Source: Bacillus luti (lineage in GTDB: Bacteria > Bacillota > Bacilli > Bacillales > Bacillaceae_G). From it: a DNA stretch of 64,000 bases. A program made the position numbers and the translations under genes. Below the pieces are notes generated by a model. The model worked only from the letters and a program-made list of their open reading frames with translations, was not told where the DNA came from and ran no database searches. The stretch covers positions 1 to 64,000 of the forward strand of contig NZ_MACI01000014.1 of assembly GCF_001884105.1 (NCBI RefSeq), given 5' to 3'. Of this stretch, positions 35,146 through 42,915 are shown in pieces (position 1 is the stretch's first letter; each line of letters starts with the position of its first letter).

Positions 35146-36780
35146 TTAGAGCGCTTCTTTACATTTCCGTATTTGAACTAATAATGTTTCGTATTCTTGG
35201 TTGAGAGATGCGATGTCATCGTGATGATTGGGTATAGAAATCCGGCTGATGACTTCAGTTAATTTTGTTTGTAACCGTAATAATTCTTGTTCAGTAACGT
35301 TTACAGAATTCCCGGTTGTTCTTTTTGTGTATTGCTCGTAATTACCGTGGAATACTCTTGGTTCACTCTCGTCTACTTGTAGAATATGATCTGCAACAGA
35401 ACGAATGAAGGCACGGTCATGGCTAATGAAAAGTATAGTGCCAGGATATTCTTGTAACATGCTTTCTAATTCTTCTTGTGTCGCTAAGTCTAAATAGTTT
35501 GTCGGTTCATCGAGCAGAAGCATATTATAATTTCCTAAAAATACTTTTGCGAGTGCAACCTTCATTCGCTCACCCCCGCTTAGAACGTGCACAGGTTTAT
35601 GAACATCTTCACGGCGGAATAGAAGCCGTGCAAGTATTGTGCGAACGAACGACTCTGTATAGTTTGTTTCTTCTAGAACATTTTCTAAAATGGTTTTATC
35701 TGTTTTTAAAATGGATAGAGTTTGCTCGAAGTATCCGATTTTACAACTTTTCGAAAGCTGAATGCCACGCTCGTTTGCGAGAAGCATGTTGAACAAAGTG
35801 GTTTTTCCGCTTCCATTTGCGCCTAAAATAGCAAGTTTTGCACCAGGGGCAATAGTTCCATTCATATTTTTAAATAGTGTACGGTCACCTATTTTCTTTG
35901 TTGCTTTATTGAACTGTACTGCCACCTTACTATGAATGGGTGTATGGTATTGCACGTCAAACTGAGCTTGAGAAAGATCCTTTGGCTTTTCTTTCTTTTC
36001 TAATTTTTCGAGACGTGTCTCTAATGCTTTTGCTGCTTTACTAACCTGTTCTTGGCCATGAGCCCCACTTAATTTATAAAGTTTAGATTCAGATGAACTG
36101 AACCGTGTTGGGATTTTTGTCATGCTAGAAGCACGTTGCTTTTTTTGTAAAATGGACTGCTCTAAACGATTTTTTTCTTGTACATATTGCTCATATTCTG
36201 CTTGTTTTTGTATTCGCTCACGTTCTTTTTGCTTTCGATAGTTGGAATAATTACCTTTATACTCTTGAATAGTACCGTCTTCGATTTCGATGATTTTTGT
36301 ACATATCGCATCTAAAAAGTCACGATCATGTGATATTAAAACAAGTGCCCCTTTATAAGATAAAAGTGCCTTTTCTAATTGCTCTGTACCAACCATATCT
36401 AAGTGGCTTGTTGGTTCATCAGCGAATAAAATGCCTGCATTCTGTTCAAGAGCGTGGGCAATTTTTAGGCGCATTCGTTCACCGCCGCTCATTGAATTTG
36501 TAACGTTTGAAATGCTCCATTTTCCTTTTGCGAGAGAAGAAGCGGTTTCTGGTAGTTCTTCGCTAAGCTGAGGAATGATGGAGATAGAACTATGATGAGT
36601 TACTGTACCTTCGTCAGCTTCTATTTCTTTACTTAATATTTGTAGTAACGTAGATTTTCCAGCTCCGTTGACTCCGACAATTCCTATACGATCCTGCGCT
36701 TGAATTTCTAGTGATGGTAACGTAAATAGTGTACGATCACCAAAACTTTTTTCAATATTACGTGCGAATAAAATAGTCAT
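35146..36780 (-). CDS. ABC-F ribosomal protection ATPase (VmlR/Vga-like)
   Basis: This 544-residue soluble protein has two ABC domains and no membrane part. Walker A GVNGAGKS is near residue 35 and GANGSGKT near 320. Signature SMSGGERMRLKIA lies near 103 and LSGGERMKVALA near 405. A charged inter-domain linker (about 185-285) would reach the peptidyl-transferase centre. A C-terminal coiled extension (about 485-544) is present. ABC-F proteins of this size dislodge lincosamide, streptogramin A or pleuromutilin antibiotics. Its 5' leader (36781-37043) has the hallmarks of antibiotic-inducible attenuation. Drug range cannot be read from sequence. Confidence 0.88.
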   Translation of the reverse strand: MTILFARNIEKSFGDRTLFTLPSLEIQAQDRIGIVGVNGAGKSTLLQILSKEIEADEGTVTHHSSISIIPQLSEELPETASSLAKGKWSISNVTNSMSGGERMRLKIAHALEQNAGILFADEPTSHLDMVGTEQLEKALLSYKGALVLISHDRDFLDAICTKIIEIEDGTIQEYKGNYSNYRKQKERERIQKQAEYEQYVQEKNRLEQSILQKKQRASSMTKIPTRFSSSESKLYKLSGAHGQEQVSKAAKALETRLEKLEKKEKPKDLSQAQFDVQYHTPIHSKVAVQFNKATKKIGDRTLFKNMNGTIAPGAKLAILGANGSGKTTLFNMLLANERGIQLSKSCKIGYFEQTLSILKTDKTILENVLEETNYTESFVRTILARLLFRREDVHKPVHVLSGGERMKVALAKVFLGNYNMLLLDEPTNYLDLATQEELESMLQEYPGTILFISHDRAFIRSVADHILQVDESEPRVFHGNYEQYTKRTTGNSVNVTEQELLRLQTKLTEVISRISIPNHHDDIASLNQEYETLLVQIRKCKEAL

Positions 36781-36810
36781 AAAAAAACCTCCCTAGTTTC
36801 ACTAGAGAGG
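36781..36810 (-). terminator. Attenuator terminator ending at the ABC-F start codon
   Basis: On the minus strand CCTCTCTAGT-GAA-ACTAGGGAGG forms a 10-bp stem (one G-U) and is followed by seven T residues and then directly the ATG. The 3' arm contains the GGGAGG Shine-Dalgarno, so folding would block both transcription and translation. Confidence 0.88.
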
Positions 36811-36826
36811 ATAAATGTCGCCCATG

Positions 36827-36866
36827 CATGTGAAAATCGTACATAAATAAACGATTTTTTCACATG
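36827..36866 (-). other. Second leader hairpin of the ABC-F gene
   Basis: CATGTGAAAAAATCGT and ACGATTTTCACATG pair over about 14 positions around an AT-rich loop. It lies between the leader ORF and the terminator and may act as an anti-terminator component or pause hairpin. Confidence 0.6.
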
Positions 36867-36966
36867 ATCGTTTCGAAAGAAAGTATCGACAAATGGACAG
36901 ACTAATCCCCTGCTAGTTTTCATCATTTTTGTTCACTATTTGTGATGGATGAAATAAATAAGAGAA

Positions 36967-36978
36967 TTAGAACTTCAT
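36967..36978 (-). CDS. Three-codon leader ORF (Met-Lys-Phe) of the ABC-F gene
   Basis: ATG AAG TTC TAA is preceded by AAAGGAAGG about 11 bases upstream. It lies about 36 bp downstream of the -10 element and about 190 bases before the main gene. Very short leader ORFs in ABC-F leaders sense stalled ribosomes; the assignment here rests on position and the Shine-Dalgarno. Confidence 0.6.
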   Translation of the reverse strand: MKF

Positions 36979-37013
36979 TGGTCAAAGTACCTTCCTTTCA
37001 TAATATTACTTTT

Positions 37014-37043
37014 ATTGTATGCGCATACAAATGAGATTGTCAA
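37014..37043 (-). promoter_or_regulatory. Sigma-A promoter of the ABC-F leader, with palindrome
   Basis: Minus-strand TTGACA (37043-37038) and TACAAT (37019-37014) are separated by 18 bp. TTGTATGCGCATACAA (37015-37030) is a perfect 16-bp palindrome covering the -10 and the spacer, a possible operator. Confidence 0.8.
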
Positions 37044-37045
37044 AC

Positions 37046-37591
37046 TTATTTCTGTTTGTGATTTTTGAATTCGTTATTATAAATTTGTGCTTTTGCTAGT
37101 GCTTCGGCATCATTTTTGATTTCATCTAATCCATTCGCATCCCCAATAATATATCCTTCAAATGATGAACCAACAAAATCAAAGATATATTGGAACTGAG
37201 CAATAAGCGGCAATGCTTTCAGTTTTGGGTTATCTCCGCCAACGATGACAACGTACATTTTTTTGTTTTTCATTTTCTCTTTGAAATGAATAGATGTATC
37301 ACGCAAACTTTGTGACCAGCGATCGACGAAGTTTTTCATATGACCGCTCATTCCGTACCAGTATAGCGGTGTAGCGAAGATAATTGTGTCGTGCGCTAGC
37401 ATGCGTTTCGTTAACTGCTCGTAGTCATCGTTTACAGGCTGGAATCCTTCTGCATCGTGACGTTGATCTGTAATAGGATGGACTGTATGGTCTCGCAAGT
37501 AAATTTGTTCTGTTTTAATTCCATCAATCATCATATGTGTTAGAGCTTCCGTATTCCCGTTTTGTCTTGAACTGCCATGTATAACAAACAT
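37046..37591 (-). CDS. Flavodoxin-fold NAD(P)H-dependent FMN reductase
   Basis: This 181-residue protein starts MFVIHGSSRQNGNTEAL, the FMN-phosphate loop of NADPH-dependent FMN reductases. ATPLYWYGMSGHMKNFVDRW near residue 75 is the flavin-contact loop. It probably reduces quinones, flavin or azo compounds. It lies 4 bp after the MerR regulator gene and is in the same operon, so the regulator very likely controls it. Confidence 0.88.
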   Translation of the reverse strand: MFVIHGSSRQNGNTEALTHMMIDGIKTEQIYLRDHTVHPITDQRHDAEGFQPVNDDYEQLTKRMLAHDTIIFATPLYWYGMSGHMKNFVDRWSQSLRDTSIHFKEKMKNKKMYVVIVGGDNPKLKALPLIAQFQYIFDFVGSSFEGYIIGDANGLDEIKNDAEALAKAQIYNNEFKNHKQK

Positions 37592-37595
37592 GTAA

Positions 37596-37964
37596 TCATC
37601 CCTTTTCTTTTGCTTGTTTTAGGAGTGAAACGTGTTTTTGCAAATTCGTTTGAATGCTAGAAAGTAATGAGATTTGCTTTGTTACTTCATTGAGTTTATC
37701 TTCGTAAAGTGTAAGGATACTGCTGCATGGGTTTTCGTATAGATGCGGCTCGATTTCGAGGCAGCGCAGCATCCTTGCCGTCTCTTCTAAATTTAAGCCA
37801 ATTTGTAAGTACATTTGAATAAGTTCTACTTTTTCAATAGCACTTTCATCAAAATCACGGTAGCCATTTGTGAGCCGCTTAGAAGGGAGTAATCCCTTTT
37901 CTTCGTAATGTCTTAGTGATCTTTCGCTAACTCCAGTTTCTTTTGATAACTCCCCGATTCGCAA
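37596..37964 (-). CDS. MerR family transcriptional regulator
   Basis: This 122-residue protein has the MerR winged helix (MRIGELSKETGVSERSLRHYE, followed by GLLPSKRLTNGYRDF), a helical dimerisation stretch and C-terminal coiled coil. There are single cysteines near residues 69 and 79 (RCLEIE, NPCSSIL). It has no large effector domain. The start is TTG at 37964 with GGAGTG upstream. It likely autoregulates through the operator at 37988-38019 and controls the FMN reductase. Confidence 0.88.
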   Translation of the reverse strand: MRIGELSKETGVSERSLRHYEEKGLLPSKRLTNGYRDFDESAIEKVELIQMYLQIGLNLEETARMLRCLEIEPHLYENPCSSILTLYEDKLNEVTKQISLLSSIQTNLQKHVSLLKQAKEKG

Positions 37965-37987
37965 TGCGTTTCACTCCTTTTAAACAT

Positions 37988-38019
37988 ATTGTAAACCTTC
38001 ACACTAATGTGAAGGTCAA
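37988..38019 (-). promoter_or_regulatory. MerR-type promoter with stretched spacer and operator
   Basis: On the minus strand TTGACC and TACAAT are 20 bp apart, longer than the usual 17. ACCTTCACA-N4-TGTGAAGGT (37995-38016) fills the spacer as a perfect 9-bp inverted repeat. This is the classical geometry for activation by DNA twisting. Its -35 overlaps the end of the LysR gene. Confidence 0.85.
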
Positions 38020-38909
38020 CTCTGTTTTTTCGCAAAAGAATCCACATGATTTAAAAACACTTGAATGGCTTTAGACGGAATAAAATATTTGCCGCGCACG
38101 ATGGAGAATGGGCGGATTAGCTGTTCATTTGGAACTTCGACGTGGAATAGCTCTTTTGCCAGTAGCTCTTTCCGTACAGTCCAATCAGAAAGTATAGCGA
38201 TGCCAAGCCCAGCAGCGACGGCTTCCTTCACGCTTTGTATACTGCTAAATGTAAAGAATCGCTTCATTTTTAAATGGTGTTGATGGATAAAGCGGTCACT
38301 ATAAGCACGTGTACCGGAACCACTTTCTCTTAATACCCATACTTGGTCTTGGAGTGTGCTTTCATTTATTTCCTTTGTGCGGAGCAGTGGATGATTTGGC
38401 GGAACGACGAGCTTCATTTCATCTTGCATAAATGTTTCGACGTTAACATCAGCGTATACGACTTGCCCTTCCACTAAGCCGATATCAATTTGATTAGAGC
38501 GAAGACTTTGCAAAACTTCTTCTGTATTTGAGATAAAGGTATGCACTTCGACGCGTGGATTTTCATTGGCATAGTTAGCGAGTATTTTTGGAAGTAAGTA
38601 TTCGCCAATTGTAAAACTAGCACCGATGCGAAGTGTTCCCGTTACAACATTATGTAGTTCATTAATTTCTTGCTTAGCATCTTCGTAAAGAGAGAGCATT
38701 TGCTTTGCATGAATATATAGAATATTTCCAGCTTCCGTGACTTGGACATGTTTCGGAGATCGCTGAATGAGTGTAGTTCCAAATTCGTTTTCTAAGTTGC
38801 GAATGTGCATACTTACGCCAGGCTGTGAAAGATTTAATAATTCTGCTGCACGAGAGAAGTGTTTTTGTTCAACAACCGTAACAAAAATCTTTAAAATGTC
38901 TACGTTCAT
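38016..38909 (-). CDS. LysR family transcriptional regulator
   Basis: This 297-residue protein has an N-terminal helix-turn-helix (HFSRAAELLNLSQPGVSMHI, residues 18-37) and a periplasmic-binding-like effector domain (about 88-290). ATG at 38909 is preferred over the in-frame TTG at 38915, since AAAGGAG then lies eight bases upstream. It is divergent from the YeiH-type transporter gene, the usual arrangement for a LysR protein and its target. The effector may be a sulfur compound, by analogy with YeiE/CysL-like regulators; that is inference. Confidence 0.88.
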   Translation of the reverse strand: MNVDILKIFVTVVEQKHFSRAAELLNLSQPGVSMHIRNLENEFGTTLIQRSPKHVQVTEAGNILYIHAKQMLSLYEDAKQEINELHNVVTGTLRIGASFTIGEYLLPKILANYANENPRVEVHTFISNTEEVLQSLRSNQIDIGLVEGQVVYADVNVETFMQDEMKLVVPPNHPLLRTKEINESTLQDQVWVLRESGSGTRAYSDRFIHQHHLKMKRFFTFSSIQSVKEAVAAGLGIAILSDWTVRKELLAKELFHVEVPNEQLIRPFSIVRGKYFIPSKAIQVFLNHVDSFAKKQS

Positions 38910-39061
38910 TTGCAAAGCTCCTTTCGTTTTTCTTTCATCTTATCATAAGTATTTCTGATGATAGAGATTTGGTATTGGTATTAAACTTATTATAAAAACT
39001 CTCTTATAATGTAACTAGAAAGAACATGCATGTTCCAATACGATTATTGGGGTGGTTCAAA

Positions 39062-40084
39062 GTGGAACAAACACTTGTTATACAAAAGAAGAAGGGCTTT
39101 GGATTTTCGCAAGGAATTGGGATTACGTTATTAATCGCCATTGTCGCGAAATATTTAGCAGAGCTTCCATTTTTAAATATTATGGGACAATTAGTAATTG
39201 CTATTCTAATTGGGATGGTTTGGCGAGCAGCTGTTGGAGTTCCGCAAGAAGCGATAGCTGGAACGAACTTCGCGAGTAAGAAGTTGCTTCGCTTTGGGAT
39301 TATCTTACTTGGAATGCGATTAAATCTTGTTGATATTGCGAAGGCGGGACCAAAAGTATTGGTCATCGCAGCGGTTGTTATTACATTTACTATTTTCGTT
39401 GTATACGGATTAACGAAAGTATTTAAAGTGGACAAGAAACTTGGGATTTTAACGGCGTGCGGGACGGCAATTTGTGGCGCGGCAGCGGTCGTGGCAATTG
39501 CACCACAAGTGAAAGCGAAGGATGAGGAAACGGCAGTCGGGGCAGCGATTATTGCAATTTTAGGTACAATATTTACACTTATTTATACGTTATTATACCC
39601 AGTGCTTGGCTTTTCTCCGTACGGTTACGGCGTATTTTCGGGTGCAACGCTACACGAAATTGCTCATGTTATCGCAGCTGCTGCGCCAGGCGGTAGCACG
39701 GCTGTAGACATTGCGGTTATCGTAAAATTAACGCGCGTTGCGATGCTTGTGCCAGTAGCGATTTTAATCGGATTGTGGTTTGGTAAGAGTGAAGGTAGCG
39801 AGGAAAAAAGATCATGGCGCGATCTTCCAATTCCGTGGTTCATCTTCGGATTTTTAGCGATGAGTGCAGTGCATTCACTTGGGATTATTCCAGAAGTTGT
39901 TGCGGGATACATTGTTGTCATTGCTTACATGCTTATCGCAATGGCGATGGCGGGGCTTGGTTTAAATGTAGAGTTTAAAACGTTCCGTAAATTAGGAAGC
40001 AAGGCATTCGTGGCAGGGCTGATTGGCTCGGTTTGCTTATCGGTTCTTGGATATGTTCTCGTATGGGGATTAGGATTTATGTAG
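39062..40084 (+). CDS. YeiH family (UPF0324) putative sulfate exporter
   Basis: This 340-residue integral membrane protein has about ten hydrophobic segments. It carries the family landmarks [13 protein letters not shown] near residue 78, [15 protein letters not shown] near 137 and [14 protein letters not shown] near 196. Family members are annotated as putative sulfate/sulfite exporters; experimental proof is limited. GTG at 39062 has GGGGTGG upstream. It is divergent from the LysR regulator and ends in a strong terminator. Confidence 0.87.
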   Translation: MEQTLVIQKKKGFGFSQGIGITLLIAIVAKYLAELPFLNIMGQLVIAILIGMVWRAAVGVPQEAIAGTNFASKKLLRFGIILLGMRLNLVDIAKAGPKVLVIAAVVITFTIFVVYGLTKVFKVDKKLGILTACGTAICGAAAVVAIAPQVKAKDEETAVGAAIIAILGTIFTLIYTLLYPVLGFSPYGYGVFSGATLHEIAHVIAAAAPGGSTAVDIAVIVKLTRVAMLVPVAILIGLWFGKSEGSEEKRSWRDLPIPWFIFGFLAMSAVHSLGIIPEVVAGYIVVIAYMLIAMAMAGLGLNVEFKTFRKLGSKAFVAGLIGSVCLSVLGYVLVWGLGFM

Positions 40085-40091
40085 TAGGAAG

Positions 40092-40127
40092 AAGCTGTTC
40101 CAAAAGGTATTTTGGGACAGCTTTTTC
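40092..40127 (+). terminator. Terminator of the YeiH gene
   Basis: AAGCTGTTCCAAAA pairs with TTTTGGGACAGCTT around GGTA and is followed by T residues. Confidence 0.88.
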
Positions 40128-40155
40128 TTATGCTTATTGTGCTACAGATGTCAGT

Positions 40156-40210
40156 AAGTCGATATATTTGGGAAATCGCCGATATAAATGAAGTTGCGCT
40201 AATATAAATT
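40156..40210 (-). repeat. Third copy of the AATATATC 20-bp repeat family
   Basis: Minus-strand units ATTAGCGCAACTTC, ATCGGCGATTTCCC and ATCGACTTACTGAC follow each other at 20-bp steps. They come in the same order as units 2-4 at 32761-32820. There is no ORF. Confidence 0.78.
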
Positions 40211-40300
40211 GAATTACTCTTGTACTTTGTTAGAGAAGATATGCAGTGAAACGTTTTTCTAAAATTTGTAAAGATATCTTTACTTTCGAAGGTGGAACCT

Positions 40301-40498
40301 ATGGGTGTGAAAAATAAGATCAAGGAATTAAGAAAACAACATCATATAACACAAGTAGAAATGGCAAAGGCGATGCAGGTGACGCGGCAGACGATTGTGG
40401 CGATTGAAAATCATCATTACAATCCGAGCTTAGAGTTATCCCTAAAAATCGCCAAATATTTTGGAGTGAAGGTGGAAGAAATATTTACGCTAGAGTAG
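40301..40498 (+). CDS. Small XRE-family transcriptional regulator
   Basis: This 65-residue single-domain helix-turn-helix protein runs IKELRKQHHITQVEMAKAM, then VTRQTIVAIENHHYNPSLE, and ends VKVEEIFTLE. It matches the short YozG/Cro-like regulators commonly found beside small membrane proteins. ATG at 40301 has GGTGG upstream. It is the first gene of a small cluster to 41391 and probably controls it. Confidence 0.9.
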   Translation: MGVKNKIKELRKQHHITQVEMAKAMQVTRQTIVAIENHHYNPSLELSLKIAKYFGVKVEEIFTLE

Positions 40499-40547
40499 GG
40501 GGAGAGAAATGGTAGGAAAACGAGCATAGCGATAGGAGGAATGGGAA

Positions 40548-40769
40548 ATGCAAGACGAGTTTGAGAGATTTCAGTCAGATAAAGCGTTTAAATATGTAGG
40601 GTTGTTTTTCACGATTAGTTTAGCTATGTGGAGTTTGTACAATTTAATCATTTACGGAAGTGCGGGTATGCCGTTTGTGTTATTTGTACTAGGGCAGTTT
40701 GTTTATTTCTTTGTGAACTATTGGCCGAAATGGAGATATAGAAATAGTAAAGAAGCTGATCGTGTATGA
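40548..40769 (+). CDS. Small two-helix membrane protein
   Basis: This 73-residue protein has two hydrophobic segments (about 17-33 and 41-58) and charged ends. I do not recognise the family. GATAGGAGG lies before the ATG. Its stop overlaps the next gene by four bases (ATGA), which supports both as real genes in one operon with the XRE regulator. Confidence 0.75.
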   Translation: MQDEFERFQSDKAFKYVGLFFTISLAMWSLYNLIIYGSAGMPFVLFVLGQFVYFFVNYWPKWRYRNSKEADRV

Positions 40770-41147
40770 GTAAGAGAGAGGTCACGAAATTCGTAGGGAG
40801 TTTGCTTTTAGCAGGGATTCTTTTAAATGTGAGTTTAATGATTTTAAGTATTTCGTGGGGAACTATTTTTATATCGAATGTAGCACTAGTCATTTTATAT
40901 GGAATTTCCGAATATAGAGAACAGAAGCGTTTGAAAGAAGAGGGAGTACCGTCGATTGATGAGAGAGTTGTGAACAAGATGAAGTCGCATTTTACGATTT
41001 GTATTACGAGTTTTGTTTATGTATCTTTGTGTAAATAAGTATTTAGAAAGACAAGTAGTAAATGTAAATGAGTTATTATATATCGTTATTTTTGGTTTGT
41101 TAATTAGTATGGCATCGACGAGTATTTTAGCAACAAGGAGTAAATAG
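40766..41147 (+). pseudogene. Frameshifted small membrane protein gene
   Basis: Frame 1 (40766-41038) encodes two transmembrane helices, a charged EYREQKRLKEEGVPSIDERV loop and the start of a third helix, then stops after FVYVSLCK. From 41028 the +1 frame continues sensibly as CVNKYLERQVVNVNELLYI, two further hydrophobic stretches and STSILATRSK, ending at TAG 41145-41147. One extra base near 41020-41032 would explain this. The intact protein would be about 126 residues with four helices. The DER-containing loop resembles DUF2178-like partners of XRE regulators; that assignment is weak. Confidence 0.7.
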
Positions 41148-41163
41148 AAAAAGGGGAACTGGG

Positions 41164-41391
41164 ATGGGATTACCGGTATTATGTGTCGCTACAGTCATAT
41201 TTGCGCTTCTTTGGGGCATGCAAAATTTTTCTCGTAATCCAGTGCCAAGCATTTGTATTATGATTGGTACTGTAGGTTTATCGTATTATTTATTACTATT
41301 AGCTCATTATCATAAAACAGCAACGAGCGTTGTTGTGGGAGCACTTATTTTATTTTGTGGTCGTGCTGTACAAAAGGGGTTATTTCCGTAA
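41164..41391 (+). CDS. Small membrane protein of unknown function
   Basis: This 75-residue protein has two or three hydrophobic segments and little else. No family is recognised. AAAAAGGGGAACTGGG precedes the ATG. It closes the XRE-linked cluster and is followed by a terminator. Confidence 0.68.
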   Translation: MGLPVLCVATVIFALLWGMQNFSRNPVPSICIMIGTVGLSYYLLLLAHYHKTATSVVVGALILFCGRAVQKGLFP

Positions 41392-41426
41392 AAGCTGTTT
41401 ATACAAAGGGTATAAACAGCTTTTTG
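41392..41426 (+). terminator. Terminator of the XRE/membrane-protein cluster
   Basis: AAGCTGTTTATAC and GTATAAACAGCTT form a 13-bp stem and are followed by T residues. Confidence 0.92.
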
Positions 41427-41445
41427 TATTTTTTTTACAGAACAC

Positions 41446-41476
41446 TTGAAAGTTACGTAACGTCATCTTTTATAAT
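41446..41476 (+). promoter_or_regulatory. MerR-type promoter
   Basis: TTGAAA (41446-41451) and TATAAT (41471-41476) are 19 bp apart, and the spacer begins with the palindrome GTTACGTAAC. This is the long-spacer geometry of MerR-regulated promoters, so the gene behind it is likely autoregulated. Confidence 0.78.
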
Positions 41477-41497
41477 GAAGGAGAAGAGGTGATAGTA

Positions 41498-42253
41498 GTG
41501 ATTTCAATACAACAATTGACGAGAGAAACAGGGGTTACGGTACGTACATTACGTTATTATGATCAAATAGATTTATTAAAGCCAAGTGGGAAAACAGAGG
41601 GTGGACATCGGTTATATAGTGAAGCTGATGTCATTCGTTTGCAACAAATTTTATTTTTAAAAGAAATGGGATTTTCATTAAAAGAAACTGCGAATATGTT
41701 AGGAAAAGATGAGCTGGATTTAAAGGATTCTCTTGAAAAACAACTTCGGTTTGTACAAGAAGAACAAAAGAAATTCAATCGAATGGAGCGTATTTTACAA
41801 GCTGTTGTTTATTCAGTAGACGTCGAAGGAGATTTGGATTGGAAAGTTATGTTTGAACTTATTCAGCTTTCAAAACAGTCTCCTCGTATACGGGAAATGT
41901 TCCAAAATGAAGTATTTTCAGAGGAGGAACAAAAATTGCTTCATAATTTACCAAACATGAGTGAGGAAGATCCGAATGTGTTGGAGTGGGTAGATTTATT
42001 AAAGCAATTACGTAATTTTATGAAAGACGGTAAAGAAGCAGCGAGTGATGAGGTGCAAGAGGTAACGAAGAGATTAATGCAGAAGTGTTTGGAAATGGCT
42101 AATGGTGACGAAGCGTTTTTAGATAGGTTATGGGAAGTTAGAAAGTCAAAAGAAGATTCGCAAAGGATGGGTATGTATCCAATCGAAGAAGAACTTTTAG
42201 TATATATGGACGAAGCTTTTCGTATTTATGATGAAAGGGAGAGGGATAAATGA
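41498..42253 (+). CDS. MerR family regulator (TipA-like)
   Basis: This 251-residue protein has a MerR helix-turn-helix (ISIQQLTRETGVTVRTLRYY, followed by GLLKPSG-like wing GKTEGGHRLYS), a long dimerisation helix and an effector domain of about 150 residues rich in Glu/Leu (TipAS-like). GTG at 41498 is chosen because AGAAGAGG lies eight bases upstream. Its stop overlaps the next membrane protein gene (ATGA). Members of this family often sense small hydrophobic compounds. Confidence 0.87.
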   Translation: MISIQQLTRETGVTVRTLRYYDQIDLLKPSGKTEGGHRLYSEADVIRLQQILFLKEMGFSLKETANMLGKDELDLKDSLEKQLRFVQEEQKKFNRMERILQAVVYSVDVEGDLDWKVMFELIQLSKQSPRIREMFQNEVFSEEEQKLLHNLPNMSEEDPNVLEWVDLLKQLRNFMKDGKEAASDEVQEVTKRLMQKCLEMANGDEAFLDRLWEVRKSKEDSQRMGMYPIEEELLVYMDEAFRIYDERERDK

Positions 42254-42870
42254 GTATACTCGCGGAATATCGTTGGTATTTTTTAATTGGGGCAGAGATT
42301 ATATTTTGGTTATCGGCTATCGGTTTCTTTTTACTCCGTTACGGATTTCGTTTGAAGAAGGCAAGTTTTATTATGGGGATTGTACTCCTCGTAAATGAAG
42401 TGTTTATTTTAACTTTAGGGGTAGTGGACTACTATCAAACAGGAAAGTTCTCTAACTTTCAAATTATTACTGTAATTATTTTATTGTATGCAGTTTTTTA
42501 CGGGAAAAAGGATTTGAAGAAGCTTGATATATTTGCGCAAAAGCTAGTTGCGAAATGGCGTAATGAACCGGTGCCTATTATTGAAGATCAGGTAGAATTA
42601 ACAGGTATGGCCTATGCAAAGCAGGAAATAAAAAATTGGGTAGTACATCTTGTTTTATTCGTTGGTGTGCACATATTCTTTTTCTTCGCGTATGGATTTA
42701 TTCCATTTGAACAATGGGGTAATTGGTTAGAATCGGGAATCGTTTTAAATAAAGCTGCAAGTCGCGTGAGCCAAGTGTGGGCAATTATATTTTTAGTTGA
42801 TACAGCGATTTCATTTTCATATGTGATTTTTCCGAAGAAGGAGAAAGGAAAAGAAAAGCTACTTTCATAG
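42250..42870 (+). CDS. Multi-pass membrane protein co-transcribed with MerR regulator
   Basis: This 206-residue protein has about six hydrophobic segments (near 8-28, 37-57, 70-86, 129-150, 172-195). I do not recognise a named family. It overlaps the MerR gene by four bases, so the two are coupled and the regulator probably controls it. A terminator overlaps its stop codon. Confidence 0.78.
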   Translation: MSILAEYRWYFLIGAEIIFWLSAIGFFLLRYGFRLKKASFIMGIVLLVNEVFILTLGVVDYYQTGKFSNFQIITVIILLYAVFYGKKDLKKLDIFAQKLVAKWRNEPVPIIEDQVELTGMAYAKQEIKNWVVHLVLFVGVHIFFFFAYGFIPFEQWGNWLESGIVLNKAASRVSQVWAIIFLVDTAISFSYVIFPKKEKGKEKLLS

Positions 42871-42887
42871 GGGAAAGTAGCTTTTTA
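42855..42887 (+). terminator. Terminator overlapping the membrane protein stop
   Basis: AAGCTACTTTC and GAAAGTAGCTT form an 11-bp stem followed by TTT. The stem starts inside the coding region. Confidence 0.88.
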
Positions 42888-42915
42888 GGTATACAAATAA
42901 TTTTTATAGGAGAGG

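Noticed and set aside
35146..36780. ABC-F protein as a membrane transporter ATPase
   Set aside because: It has two fused ABC domains with a long linker, and no permease gene is adjacent.
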